Source of the DNA: Aldehydirespirator sp965219165
GTDB lineage: Bacteria; Actinomycetota; Acidimicrobiia; Acidimicrobiales; Aldehydirespiratoraceae
Assembly (NCBI GenBank): GCA_965219165.1
Contig: CBDCMW010000002.1
Span: forward strand, 1,364,001-1,428,000
Direction of reading: 5' to 3'
Length of the DNA: 64,000 nucleotides
Made by a program: the position numbers and the translations under genes. The notes below the pieces were generated by a model that made no database searches, was not told the DNA's origin, and was given only the letters and a program-made list of their open reading frames with translations. This document shows, piece by piece, positions 16,688 through 26,298 of this stretch; within the stretch, counting starts at the first letter, position 1, and every line of letters begins with the position of its first letter.

Positions 16688-19654
16688 GTTCGGCCGGGCA
16701 ATTGCCCGGCCCTCCATTGAAGCCAGTCTGTGAGTCATGCGAGGTGCGCGAGCATTGCGAGTTCGGCCGGGCAATTGCCCGGCCCTCCATTGAAGCGACC
16801 AAGGCGTGTTCACTCCGGTCTGATCGCCGTAGCGTTCGGCCGGGCAATTGCCCGGCCCTCCATTGAAGCAATCAGACGAAGCGTACCGTCCCGCACAGCG
16901 TTCGCGTTCGGCCGGGCAATTGCCCGGCCCTCCATTGAAGCGTTCACGAGATGTTGTACTCTCACTACCGCGACGGGTTCGGCCGGGCAATTGCCCGGCC
17001 CTCCATTGAAGCATCGACACCTTCATGAACCGCCGCTTGTGCATCACGAGTTCGGCCGGGCAATTGCCCGGCCCTCCATTGAAGCCCGAGCACCTGAGTG
17101 TGGTCACCAGCGTCATAGTTGCGTTCGGCCGGGCAATTGCCCGGCCCTCCATTGAAGCATGCTGAACTTGGCGGTGAGATGCTTGCCGTGAGCACCGTTC
17201 GGCCGGGCAATTGCCCGGCCCTCCATTGAAGCGCACGGGCCAGCGGGCGAGGAGCCCACTATCCAGCAGGTTCGGCCGGGCAATTGCCCGGCCCTCCATT
17301 GAAGCCGTGACGCTCGACACTCCTCCGACCATGGTCCCCACCTGTTCGGCCGGGCAATTGCCCGGCCCTCCATTGAAGCAACGCCTGGCCCTGCATGTCG
17401 AGGATGTAGTCCTCGGGTTCGGCCGGGCAATTGCCCGGCCCTCCATTGAAGCCGTTGCTCCGGCCGGAGCGGGAACCGCTCCAATAATGGTTCGGCCGGG
17501 CAATTGCCCGGCCCTCCATTGAAGCCGTGGTGAGCAATACTTGCACCGTCGCCGGATTCCGGTTCGGCCGGGCAATTGCCCGGCCCTCCATTGAAGCTGT
17601 CGGATCCGGCAGGCCAGTGTCGCAACTCCACCCGGTTCGGCCGGGCAATTGCCCGGCCCTCCATTGAAGCACTCGAACGACGCCCTCGTCAGGTTCGCCG
17701 CGGGCTAGTTCGGCCGGGCAATTGCCCGGCCCTCCATTGAAGCGACCAGCGGATAGTCCACCGCAACGGCTCAGTGATGACGTTCGGCCGGGCAATTGCC
17801 CGGCCCTCCATTGAAGCATCCTCGGGAACACGGCCCGGCACGCATCGCAGTCGGCTGTTCGGCCGGGCAATTGCCCGGCCCTCCATTGAAGCCTGATGGG
17901 CGAGAGTAGCTTCGAGGCGGTGGTCCTGTTCGGCCGGGCAATTGCCCGGCCCTCCATTGAAGCATCCTCACCTACATGGACCTCGGCCTCTCCGGCGACG
18001 AGTTCGGCCGGGCAATTGCCCGGCCCTCCATTGAAGCCAGTGGCTGCTGGCGCGGCGTTACCCGGAGCGTTACAGGTTCGGCCGGGCAATTGCCCGGCCC
18101 TCCATTGAAGCCCTTACTAGACGGAACGGGTGACTCTCAGAACGGGAAAGTTCGGCCGGGCAATTGCCCGGCCCTCCATTGAAGCGAGAACCCACAGCCC
18201 GAACACCTCCGACCACGATCGGGTTCGGCCGGGCAATTGCCCGGCCCTCCATTGAAGCCTGGACTGCACGCCGCCGGGCAGGTCGAGCGTCGGGAGTTCG
18301 GCCGGGCAATTGCCCGGCCCTCCATTGAAGCGGCCTCGAAGACCTCCACGGCGATCACCCCCGTAGGGGTTCGGCCGGGCAATTGCCCGGCCCTCCATTG
18401 AAGCGCCGTGAGCCCGTCGAAGCGCAGCACTCGGCTGTGGTGTTCGGCCGGGCAATTGCCCGGCCCTCCATTGAAGCTCGTCTTCGCGGTGGTGGCTTCG
18501 TCTTCGGGGCTGCGCTGTTCGGCCGGGCAATTGCCCGGCCCTCCATTGAAGCCTGGTGGTCGTGGATGACGGCACCGACGCCGATGTGCGGGTTCGGCCG
18601 GGCAATTGCCCGGCCCTCCATTGAAGCGACGATGACGGCGGTCTCCCCGTCGTAGGTCTGCACCGGTTCGGCCGGGCAATTGCCCGGCCCTCCATTGAAG
18701 CGACGATACGGGGTTGACGCTCGCCGTGCTGGCGTTGATGTTCGGCCGGGCAATTGCCCGGCCCTCCATTGAAGCGAGGTCGTGCGCCGCTGTGTGGCCT
18801 GCTGGCAGCCGGTTCGGCCGGGCAATTGCCCGGCCCTCCATTGAAGCGAGGTCGTGCGCCGCTGTGTGGCCTGCTGGCAGCCGGTTCGGCCGGGCAATTG
18901 CCCGGCCCTCCATTGAAGCGACAGAGCGGGGATCGATGCGGACCTGATGCCGGAGGGGTTCGGCCGGGCAATTGCCCGGCCCTCCATTGAAGCAGCGTGG
19001 TGTTCGTGACGGTGGACCCGCCCCACGTGGGTTCGGCCGGGCAATTGCCCGGCCCTCCATTGAAGCGACGCCGCCGCGTGGCGAGTGGTGGAGAACGACG
19101 TGGTTCGGCCGGGCAATTGCCCGGCCCTCCATTGAAGCCCCAGCTCGTCGGCCGGGCTACGGCCGCCATCCCGCGGGTTCGGCCGGGCAATTGCCCGGCC
19201 CTCCATTGAAGCGGTCTGACGATCGGCGTGGCGGCTGGCATCATGTGGCTGTTCGGCCGGGCAATTGCCCGGCCCTCCATTGAAGCAGCACGGCCACGAA
19301 CGCGGTGCCCACATCGGTGGGCCGCGTTCGGCCGGGCAATTGCCCGGCCCTCCATTGAAGCATCGGCTTTCAATTCGACGTTGAAGTGTTCGGAACTGGT
19401 TCGGCCGGGCAATTGCCCGGCCCTCCATTGAAGCCTGTCGCAGTGCGTACTGGTGCAGTACGCGGTACGCGGGTTCGGCCGGGCATTTGCCCGGCCCTCC
19501 ATTGAAGGACGATCTTGGCCACCGCATCGGCCGCCAGCGCCCTGGTTCGGCCGGGCATTTGCCCGGCCCTCCATTGAAGTCCGGCGAGTACACGGCCGCC
19601 GCCGGTGCGGATGGTGCGCGTTCGGCCGGGCAATTGCCCGGCCCTCCATTGAGC
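16688..19654 (+). CRISPR. CRISPR array, 41 repeats and 40 spacers, type I-G
   Basis: 36-bp repeats begin GTTCGGCCGGGCAATTG and end CCCTCCATTGAAGC; bases 5-24 form a perfect 20-bp palindrome (8-bp stem around AATT). Starts run 16688, 16761, 16834, ... 19545, 19620 at intervals of 71-75 bp, giving spacers of 35-39 bp. The first 38 repeats look identical. Repeats 39 (19473) and 40 (19545) carry AT to TT changes in the loop and an altered last base, and repeat 41 (19620) lacks one A near its end, which marks the old, leader-distal end. Spacers 29 (18776-18811) and 30 (18848-18883) are identical. Confidence 0.98.
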
Positions 19655-19735
19655 GAATCCTATGTGGTCGGGCGTCGGCGCGGGGTTCGTGTATCGGGCA
19701 GCTTGGGCGTGCACACAAGCGGTAGGGTTGCGGCC

Positions 19736-20617
19736 GTGAATCGCAACCCGATCATCACCTGCGCAGTCACGGGCGCGGGCGACACGGCGGGCAAGCACCC
19801 CGACCTGCCGATCACACCCGCTCAGGTCGCCACTGCTGCACTGGAGGCGGCCGAGGCGGGTGCGGCCATCGTGCACATCCATGTGCGCGACCCGGCTACC
19901 GGCAAGGGCTCGCGCGATGTGGAGCTGTACCGCCAGGCAGTGGAGCAGGTGAGGGCAGCCAACACCGACGTGATCATCAACACGACCGCGGGTATGGGCG
20001 GCGACCTGCTGATCGGTGATCCCGACCCCTTCGACTTCCAGCCCGACGGGACCGACCTGGTGAGTGGCCTGGAGCGCCTTGCCCATGTGGAGGCGTTGCG
20101 GCCCGACATGTGCAGCATCGACTGCGGCTCGCTCAACTTCGGCGAGGGCCATCAGGTGTATGTGAGCACCCCCGACATGGTCCGGGACATGGCCAAGCGG
20201 GTGCGGGAGCTGGGCGTCAAGCCCGAACTGGAAATCTTCGACACCGGCCACCTGTGGCTGGCCAACACGCTGGTGGACGAGGGCCTGATCGACGATCCGG
20301 CTTGGATCCAGCTCTGCACCGGCATCCCCTACGGAATGCCCACAGACGTGGGTCTGCTGGCCGCGCAGATCCACCTGCTGCCTGCTGGTGCCGAATTCAC
20401 CACCTTCGCCCTGTCGGCCCTCCAGATCCCGTGGGTTGCCCAGGCGGTCCTGCTCGGCGGCCACATCAGGGTGGGCCTGGAGGACAATCTCTACCTGGCT
20501 CGCGGCGTGTTCGCCTCGAACGCTGACCTGGTGAACCGGGCGCGGGAGGTAGTGGAAGCCATGGGGGGCAGAGTTCAGACTTCGGACCAGGCGCGTGGGA
20601 CCCTGTCGCTGGGCTGA
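19736..20617 (+). CDS. Beta-keto acid cleavage enzyme (BKACE, DUF849)
   Basis: 293 residues from GTG 19736; a longer frame reaches back into the array and is spurious. Family marks include PITPAQVATAALEAAEAGA, the metal-binding HIHVRDPATG, CSIDCGSLNFG and LEIFDTGH. BKACE enzymes are zinc TIM barrels that condense a beta-keto acid with acetyl-CoA to give acetoacetate and a new CoA ester; 3-keto-5-aminohexanoate (lysine degradation), dehydrocarnitine and others are substrates. The substrate here is not evident. The spacing to the array (81 bp) suggests its promoter lies right after the last repeat. Confidence 0.87.
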   Translation: MNRNPIITCAVTGAGDTAGKHPDLPITPAQVATAALEAAEAGAAIVHIHVRDPATGKGSRDVELYRQAVEQVRAANTDVIINTTAGMGGDLLIGDPDPFDFQPDGTDLVSGLERLAHVEALRPDMCSIDCGSLNFGEGHQVYVSTPDMVRDMAKRVRELGVKPELEIFDTGHLWLANTLVDEGLIDDPAWIQLCTGIPYGMPTDVGLLAAQIHLLPAGAEFTTFALSALQIPWVAQAVLLGGHIRVGLEDNLYLARGVFASNADLVNRAREVVEAMGGRVQTSDQARGTLSLG

Positions 20618-20660
20618 GGTTCCGCGAAAGTCATGACGGACTGACGACAAGGGAGGGGCA

Positions 20661-22589
20661 ATGGGCAGACGATCACGCGACAAGCGCCTGCCGCGGCTGA
20701 CGACGCCGATGGTGCGCGACGACGGGCGGCTGCGGCCCGCTGGCTGGGACGAGGCGCTGGACCGGGCCGCCGACGGCTTCCGAGCGGTGCTGGACCGCCA
20801 CGGACCCGACGGCTTCGGCATGTTCAGCTGCTCCAAGGCCACCAACGAGATGAACTACGCGGCCCAGAAGTTCATCCGCACCGCCATAGGGTCGAACAAC
20901 ATCGACTCTTGCAACCGCACTTGACACGCTCCCTCCGTCGTCGGTCTGGCGACAGTGTTCGGAGCGGGCGGCGGCACCTCGTCCTACGCAGAGGTCGAGG
21001 AGGCCGACGTGATCCTGCTGTGGGGCTCGAACGCCCGTGACGCCCACCCGATCTTCTTCCACCACGTCCTCAAGGGCCTCGACAACGGCGCCCGCATGTA
21101 CGCCATCGACCCCCGCCGCACTTCCTCGGCCAAGTTCGCCGACCGCTGGCTCGGCCTGTCGGTCGGCACCGACATCGCGCTGGCCAACGCGATGGGGCGA
21201 GAGATCATCCACGCCGGGCTGCACAACCCCGACTTCATCGCCCATGCCACCGTCGGCTTCGACGCCTACGCGGCCCACGTCGAGTCGCACACCCTCGACT
21301 GGGCCGCCGACGCCACGGGCGTGCCGGCCGAGGCCATCCGCGAGATGGCCCACGCCTACGCCACCGCGGGCAAGGCCCAGATCCTGTGGACCCTGGGCAT
21401 CACCGAGCACCACAACGCGGTCGACAACGTGGTGTCGCTGTGCAACCTGGCCCTGCTCACCGGCCATGTCGGCCGCTGGGGCTCGGGCCTGGTGCCGCTT
21501 CGGGGCCAGAACAACGTGCAGGGCGGCGGCGACATGGGCGCCATACCCAACAAGTTCCCCGGTTTCCAGGATGTGGCCGACGACGCTCTGCGGGCCAAGT
21601 TCGAGGCCGCTTACGGCACCGAGCTCAACGGCGTGCCGGGCAAGCACCTGACGCTCATGTTCGAGGCGATGGAGGCCGGCGAGTTGCGGGCCTGCTACGT
21701 GATCGGCGAGAACCCCGCCGACTCCGAGGCAGACGTGGAGAAAGCCCGCAAGCTGCTGGCCGGCCTCGACATCCTCGTGGTCCAGGACATCTTCATGACC
21801 CGTACCGCAGAGATGGCCGACGTGGTGCTGCCCGCCTCGGTGGCGTGGGCCGAGTCGGAGGGCACGGTCACTTCCAGCGAGCGCCGCGTGCAGCGGGTGC
21901 GCCCTGCGGTGCCGCCGCCTGGTCAGGCCCGTCACGACATCGACATCATCGGGGAGCTGGCCCGCCGCCTCGGCGTCGACTGGGGCCATCCCAGTGCCGA
22001 GGAGCTCTGGGACGAGATGCGGTCGCTGTCGCCCATGCACACCGGCATGTCCTGGGAGCGCCTGGAGGCCTCCGGCGGCATCCAGTGGCCGTGCGGTAGC
22101 GAGGACCATCCCGGCTCGCTGTTCCTGCACGGCTGGCTGTGGGCCGACGACCTCGAGGGCCGGGACCCCGCGCCGTTCAGCATCACCCATCACGCGCCGC
22201 CCAAGGAGCGGCTCACCGGCGAGTTCCCGCTGCGACTGACCACGGGTCGGGCGCTGGACTCCTACAACACCGGGGTGCAGTCGGGCGGCTACGCGTCGCC
22301 GATCCGCTACGGCGACGCCCTGGACGTCAACCCCGCCGACGCGGCCGCGCTCGGAGTGGACGACGGCGAGCGGGTGCTGGTCAGCTCTCCTCGGGGCTCG
22401 GTCGAGATGGACGTGCGGCTCCAGCCCGACATCCCGGCGGGGCTCACGTTCACGACGTTCCACTTCCCGGAGCTGGTGGACACCAACGTGCTGACCAACG
22501 ACGAGTGGGACCCGCGCTCGGGAACGGCGGAGTTCAAGGCGGCCGCGATCCGCATCTCCAAGCTCGAGCCGGCGGCGGTGTCCGCCTAG
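20661..22589 (+). CDS. fdhA: Formate dehydrogenase alpha subunit, catalytic part, selenocysteine-containing
   Basis: The frame is interrupted by one TGA (20922-20924) and continues without other stops, giving 642 residues with Sec at position 88. Around it the protein reads IDSCNRT-U-HAPSVVG, matching the active site of molybdenum/tungsten formate dehydrogenases, where Sec or Cys coordinates the metal, followed by the catalytic His. Later segments (AEMADVVLPASVAWAESEGT, DALDVNPADAAALGVDDGE) are the bis-MGD-binding and C-terminal domains. The usual N-terminal Fe4S4 domain is absent: the protein starts right where it should end and is encoded at 24356-25231 instead. Conventional gene calling would give two fragments (20661-20924 and 20955-22589). 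Confidence 0.88.
20927..20966 (+). promoter_or_regulatory. SECIS element of fdhA
   Basis: Directly after the TGA, six bases (20927-20932) pair with 20961-20966. Inside this, 20937-20942 pairs with 20948-20953 (one U-G pair) to present an apical loop GGTCT at 20943-20947. GGTCTG occupies nt 19-24 after the UGA, the same position as in the E. coli fdhF SECIS. This element binds SelB and allows Sec insertion. Confidence 0.8.
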
Positions 22590-22592
22590 CAC

Positions 22593-24356
22593 ATGGCCGA
22601 CCTCTATCTCAGCGCAGACCGTGCGACCCCGGCCGAGGCGGCCGCGGTCGACGCTGTGTTGCGTGGCTGGGGCGTGGACCCGGTCGTGCAGCTCGAGACC
22701 GAGCGGCTGTACACCTCCGGCACGGCCCGCCGCCGAGAGCGGCGCCACTACCTGCTGCCCGCGCTGCACGCTCTGCAGAACGCGGTCGGCTGGATCAGCC
22801 ATGGCGGCATCAACTACGTGGCCGAGGTGCTGGACGTGCCCCCGGCCGAGGCCTTCGGCGTGGCCACGTTCTACGACCTGTTCCGCACCGAGCCGCCCGA
22901 CCACGACGGCGACACGTTCCATGTGTGTGTCGACGCGGCCTGCCAGATCGCGGGCTACGACGACCTTGTCGCCTCGGTCGGGGCCGAAGGCGGCCATGTG
23001 CATCTGGGACCGTGCCTGGGCCAGTGCGAGCGGGCTCCGGCGCTGTTCGTGCAGGGGGCCGGGGGCCGCCCCGACCGTGTGCCCGCCGACGCCGAGCCGT
23101 TCGTGCTGCCCCAGGCCGGGGATCCGTCGCTGCGGCTGCTTCGCCGCATCGACGTCGCCGACCCCGAGTCATTGGAGTCGTATGTCGCCCACGGCGGCTA
23201 CGAGGCGCTGCGGCGGTCCGGGCAGATGGGAGCGGACGCGGTCCTCGAGGCGGTGGCTGCCTCCGGGCTGTCGGGACGGGGTGGAGCGGCCTTTCCGACC
23301 GGCGTGAAGTGGCGGGCCGTGGCCGCCGAGACCGGACGGCCCAAGCATGTGGTGGCCAACTGCGACGAGTCCGAGCCGGGCACGTTCAAGGACCGCATCG
23401 TGATGGAGCACGATCCGTTCGCGGTGGTCGAGACCATGACCATCGCCGGGCTGGCCACCGGGGCGAACCACGGCTGGATCTACATACGCGGCGAGTATCC
23501 GCTGGCCACCGCCCGCCTGCAGGGCGCCATCGACGCGACCCGGGCCGCGGGGCTGCTCGGCACCGACGCGGCCGGGACCGGCCACAACTTCGACATCGCC
23601 ATATGGCGGGGGGCGGGCGCCTACATCTGCGGCGAGGAGACGGCCCTGTTCAACTCCCTGGAGGGATTCCGCGGCGAGCCCCGCAACAAGCCCCCGTTCC
23701 CCACCACCCACGGCCTCTTCGGCGAGCCGACGGCCATCAACAACCCCGAGACCCTGCTGAACGTGCTCGACGTCGTCATGGAGGGTCCCGACGCGTACCG
23801 CAGCCGGGGGACCGAGCGCTCGCCGGGCACCAAGCTGCTGTGCCTCTCGGGGCGGGTGGGGCGACCCGGTCTGTACGAAGTGCCTTTCGGCGCGACGCTG
23901 GGGGACGTGCTGGAACTTGCCGGCGGAATCACGGGAACCGGCGAGTTGCAGACCGTGCTGATGGGCGGCGCGGCCGGGTCGTTCGTGGGCCCCGACTCGC
24001 TGGGTCTGCCGCTCACGCTGGAGGACACCCGGGCCGCGGGCACCACCCTCGGCTCGGGCGTGGTGATGGCCTTCGACACGTCGGTCGACATGACCGACGT
24101 GGTGGTGCGCATCGCCGAGTTCTTCCGCAACGAGTCGTGCGGCCAGTGCGTGCCGTGCCGGGTGGGCGCGGTGCGCCAACACGAGACCCTGGTGCAGATG
24201 CAGCGGCGGGGCGTGCTGTCGCCGTCGCGGCGCGCCCTTATCGACGACATGGCGGAGGCAATGGTGGATGCCTCCATCTGCGGTCTGGGCCACACCGCGG
24301 CCTCGGCTGTCCGCTCCGCCCTCGATCTGGGCCTGATAGCGTCGGTGCCCTCGTGA
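22593..24356 (+). CDS. Fused NuoE-NuoF-type diaphorase subunit of formate dehydrogenase (FdsG-FdsB fusion)
   Basis: 587 residues. About 1-175 is a thioredoxin-fold [2Fe-2S] domain like NuoE/FdsG (CVDAACQ and CLGQCE supply the cysteines). The rest is NuoF/FdsB: GLSGRGGAAFPTGVKW and the glycine-rich NCDESEPGTFKDR bind FMN and NADH, GAGAYICGEETAL is conserved, and ESCGQCVPCRVG with a later cysteine (SICGLGHTA) binds a [4Fe-4S] cluster. It passes electrons between formate dehydrogenase and NAD. It starts 3 bp after fdhA and its stop overlaps the next start (TGATG), so all three genes are coupled. Confidence 0.9.
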   Translation: MADLYLSADRATPAEAAAVDAVLRGWGVDPVVQLETERLYTSGTARRRERRHYLLPALHALQNAVGWISHGGINYVAEVLDVPPAEAFGVATFYDLFRTEPPDHDGDTFHVCVDAACQIAGYDDLVASVGAEGGHVHLGPCLGQCERAPALFVQGAGGRPDRVPADAEPFVLPQAGDPSLRLLRRIDVADPESLESYVAHGGYEALRRSGQMGADAVLEAVAASGLSGRGGAAFPTGVKWRAVAAETGRPKHVVANCDESEPGTFKDRIVMEHDPFAVVETMTIAGLATGANHGWIYIRGEYPLATARLQGAIDATRAAGLLGTDAAGTGHNFDIAIWRGAGAYICGEETALFNSLEGFRGEPRNKPPFPTTHGLFGEPTAINNPETLLNVLDVVMEGPDAYRSRGTERSPGTKLLCLSGRVGRPGLYEVPFGATLGDVLELAGGITGTGELQTVLMGGAAGSFVGPDSLGLPLTLEDTRAAGTTLGSGVVMAFDTSVDMTDVVVRIAEFFRNESCGQCVPCRVGAVRQHETLVQMQRRGVLSPSRRALIDDMAEAMVDASICGLGHTAASAVRSALDLGLIASVPS

Positions 24357-25231
24357 TGTCCGAGACGACGATGCCAGTCAAGCCGGATGCGGGGACGGCG
24401 GTGACGCTCACCATCGACGGGCAGGCCGTGGAGGTGGCGCAGGGCTCCACCATCCACGCCGCCTGCGCGCAGGCCGGCATCGACACGCCCACGCTGTGCT
24501 GGGCCGAGAACCTGACCCCGGTAAACGTGTGCCGGGTCTGCGTGGTGGAGCTGGAGGGGTCCCGGGCGCTCGTGCCGTCGTGCTCCCGTCCCGCGGAGGA
24601 TCAGATGGTGGTCCAGACCGACACCCCCCGGGTGCGCCACAGCCGCCGCATGGTGCTCGAGTTCCTGGGCTCGGGCGTGGACCTGAGCCAGGCCGACGAC
24701 CTGCACCAGTGGATCCACGCCTACGGCGCCGACCCTGACCGCTACAGCGACGAGGACCACCCCGTCGAGCGGGTCGACGAGCCGGTCAAGATCCAGGACG
24801 AGCTCTACATCCGGGATTACTCCAAGTGCGTGCTGTGCTACAAGTGCGTTGAGGCCTGCGGCGACGACGCCCAGCACACCTACGCCATCGCCGTGGCCGG
24901 CCGGGGCTTCGACGCCCATATCTCCACCGAGTTCGACGTGACGCTGCCCGACTCGGCCTGCGTGTACTGCGGCAACTGCGTGGGCGTGTGCCCCACCGGC
25001 GCGCTGCAGTTCAAGACCGAGTACGACCTGCGCCAGGTACAGGAGTGGCGCCCCGAGGACCAGTCCGTCACCCGCACGGTGTGCTCCTACTGCGGCGTGG
25101 GCTGCAACCTCGATCTGCACGTGCAGGACGAGCGCATAGTCAAGGTCACCTCCCCGGCCGACCATTCGGTGACCAGCGGGCATCTCTGCATCAAGGGCCG
25201 CTTCGGCTGGCAGTACGTCCACGGCGAGTGA
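24356..25231 (+). CDS. Formate dehydrogenase alpha subunit, N-terminal iron-sulfur part
   Basis: 291 residues. In order: a [2Fe-2S] plant-type ferredoxin domain (PTLCWAENLTPVNVCRVC plus a later Cys), a two-cluster [4Fe-4S] ferredoxin domain (CVLCYKCVEAC and CVYCGNCVGVCPTGAL), and the Fe4S4 domain that opens the molybdopterin catalytic chain (TVCSYCGVGCNLDLHV ... HLCIKGRFGWQYVHGE). In FdsA-type enzymes all this is the N-terminus of the catalytic subunit. Here it ends at exactly the point where the gene at 20661 resumes the homology (RLTTPMVRDDG). So the alpha subunit is a two-chain protein with its halves encoded in reverse order around the diaphorase gene. Confidence 0.85.
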   Translation: MSETTMPVKPDAGTAVTLTIDGQAVEVAQGSTIHAACAQAGIDTPTLCWAENLTPVNVCRVCVVELEGSRALVPSCSRPAEDQMVVQTDTPRVRHSRRMVLEFLGSGVDLSQADDLHQWIHAYGADPDRYSDEDHPVERVDEPVKIQDELYIRDYSKCVLCYKCVEACGDDAQHTYAIAVAGRGFDAHISTEFDVTLPDSACVYCGNCVGVCPTGALQFKTEYDLRQVQEWRPEDQSVTRTVCSYCGVGCNLDLHVQDERIVKVTSPADHSVTSGHLCIKGRFGWQYVHGE

Positions 25232-25253
25232 GACGGGTCCGCCGTTTGAGCAT

Positions 25254-25433
25254 GGGTGATGGCCTGTGAAGTTGCGTCCTGAGTCCGCCGCGCTCAAGGC
25301 TGCGGCTGAGCGCCTGCGGGCCGCCGCGGCCGCGACGGTCGGGCCCAGGCTGGGTGATGGCGTAGTGAAGTTGCGTCCTGAGTCTGCCGCGCTCGAGGCT
25401 GCGGCTGAGCGCCTGCGGGCCGCCGCGGCTGCC
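25254..25433 (+). repeat. Tandem duplication of about 98 bp spanning a start codon
   Basis: Units begin with GGGTGATGGC at 25254 and 25352 and are almost identical through the alanine-rich stretch near 25433. Each contains GTGAAGTTGCGTCCTGAGTC. The duplication copied the start and first 30 or so codons of the hydratase gene in frame. Confidence 0.85.
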
Positions 25434-26168
25434 GGTGTGCCCTGCGAGCCGATACGCGACCTGCTCAGCGAGTTCGACGGTCCCGAAGCCGGATACGCGG
25501 TGCAGCAGCTGAACACTGAGCACTCGGTCAGGGCCGGACGGCGGAGGAGGGGGCACAAGGTCGGCCTGACCAACCCCGCCGTCCAGGAGCAGCTCGGCAT
25601 GGACGAGCCCATCTGGGGCGTCCTGTACGCCGACAAGTGCCGCACCGACGGCGACGACCTCAGCGACGCCGATCTGATCGCACCGCGGTTGGAGGTCGAG
25701 GTGGCCGTCGTGCTCGGGGCCGACCTCGACGAGGGCAGCCACAGCTTGGCCGATGTGATCAGCGCGACGGCCTACGTACTTCCCGCCCTGGAGATCGTCG
25801 ACAGCCGCATAGCCGGCTGGGACATCAGCATCGCCGACATGATCGCCGACAACGCCGGCAGCGGCCTCTACGTGCTCGGTACCCGTCCGGTGCCGTTGGC
25901 GGCGGTGGATCTGCGCCGGGTGGAGATGCGGGTCGCGGTCAACGGAGAGGAGGCGGCCACCGGTTCCGGCGAGGCCTGCCTCGGCAATCCGTTGAACTCC
26001 GTGGTGTGGCTGGCTGACACCATGTGCCAACGCGGCACCCCGCTACGGGCCGGTGAAACCATCATGACCGGCTCGCTGTGCCCCATGCAGCCGTTGGCTC
26101 CCGGCGATGAGCTGCTGGCCGAGATCGACGGCCTCGGCACCGTGTCGGCCCGTCTATCCCCGACCTGA
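25266..26168 (+). CDS. 2-keto-4-pentenoate hydratase / oxalocrotonate decarboxylase family (MhpD-like)
   Basis: 300 residues from GTG 25266, or 267 from GTG 25365. The shorter form has the usual family length; the extra 33 residues are a copy of the first 33, produced by the tandem duplication. The core has the family's metal-site pattern (GHKVGLTNPAVQEQLG, PRLEVEVAVVLG, ALEIVDSRIAGW, TGSGEACLGNPLNSVVWLA, GETIMTGSLCP). Members hydrate 2-hydroxypenta-2,4-dienoate or decarboxylate 4-oxalocrotonate in aromatic meta-cleavage. No other meta-pathway gene lies next to it, so the substrate is open. Confidence 0.8.
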   Translation: MKLRPESAALKAAAERLRAAAAATVGPRLGDGVVKLRPESAALEAAAERLRAAAAAGVPCEPIRDLLSEFDGPEAGYAVQQLNTEHSVRAGRRRRGHKVGLTNPAVQEQLGMDEPIWGVLYADKCRTDGDDLSDADLIAPRLEVEVAVVLGADLDEGSHSLADVISATAYVLPALEIVDSRIAGWDISIADMIADNAGSGLYVLGTRPVPLAAVDLRRVEMRVAVNGEEAATGSGEACLGNPLNSVVWLADTMCQRGTPLRAGETIMTGSLCPMQPLAPGDELLAEIDGLGTVSARLSPT

Positions 26169-26298
26169 GCCACGTCAGTGGAAAGCCTTCAACCGGACGA
26201 GGGCGAGGCGCTCCGGCACCTACGGCCCGGACTAAAGCAGGGGTGACGCCAGCCTCAGCCGCGGCGAAGCGGGGGTCGCGGCGAAGCGGAGCCTGGCT

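Noticed and set aside
16541..19718. Long minus- and plus-strand reading frames across the CRISPR array, with repeated FNGGPGNCPAE and similar blocks, up to 533 codons.
   Set aside because: They arise because the repeat lacks stops in several frames. The coding pattern follows the 36-bp repeat and random spacers.
19487..19735. Starting the BKACE gene inside the CRISPR array at 19487.
   Set aside because: The extra 83 codons are translated repeats and spacers; GTG 19736 gives the normal N-terminus.
20922..20924. Reading fdhA as a pseudogene truncated by a TGA.
   Set aside because: The stop lies at the Sec/Cys position of formate dehydrogenases and is followed by a SECIS-like hairpin in the right place; the rest of the gene is intact.
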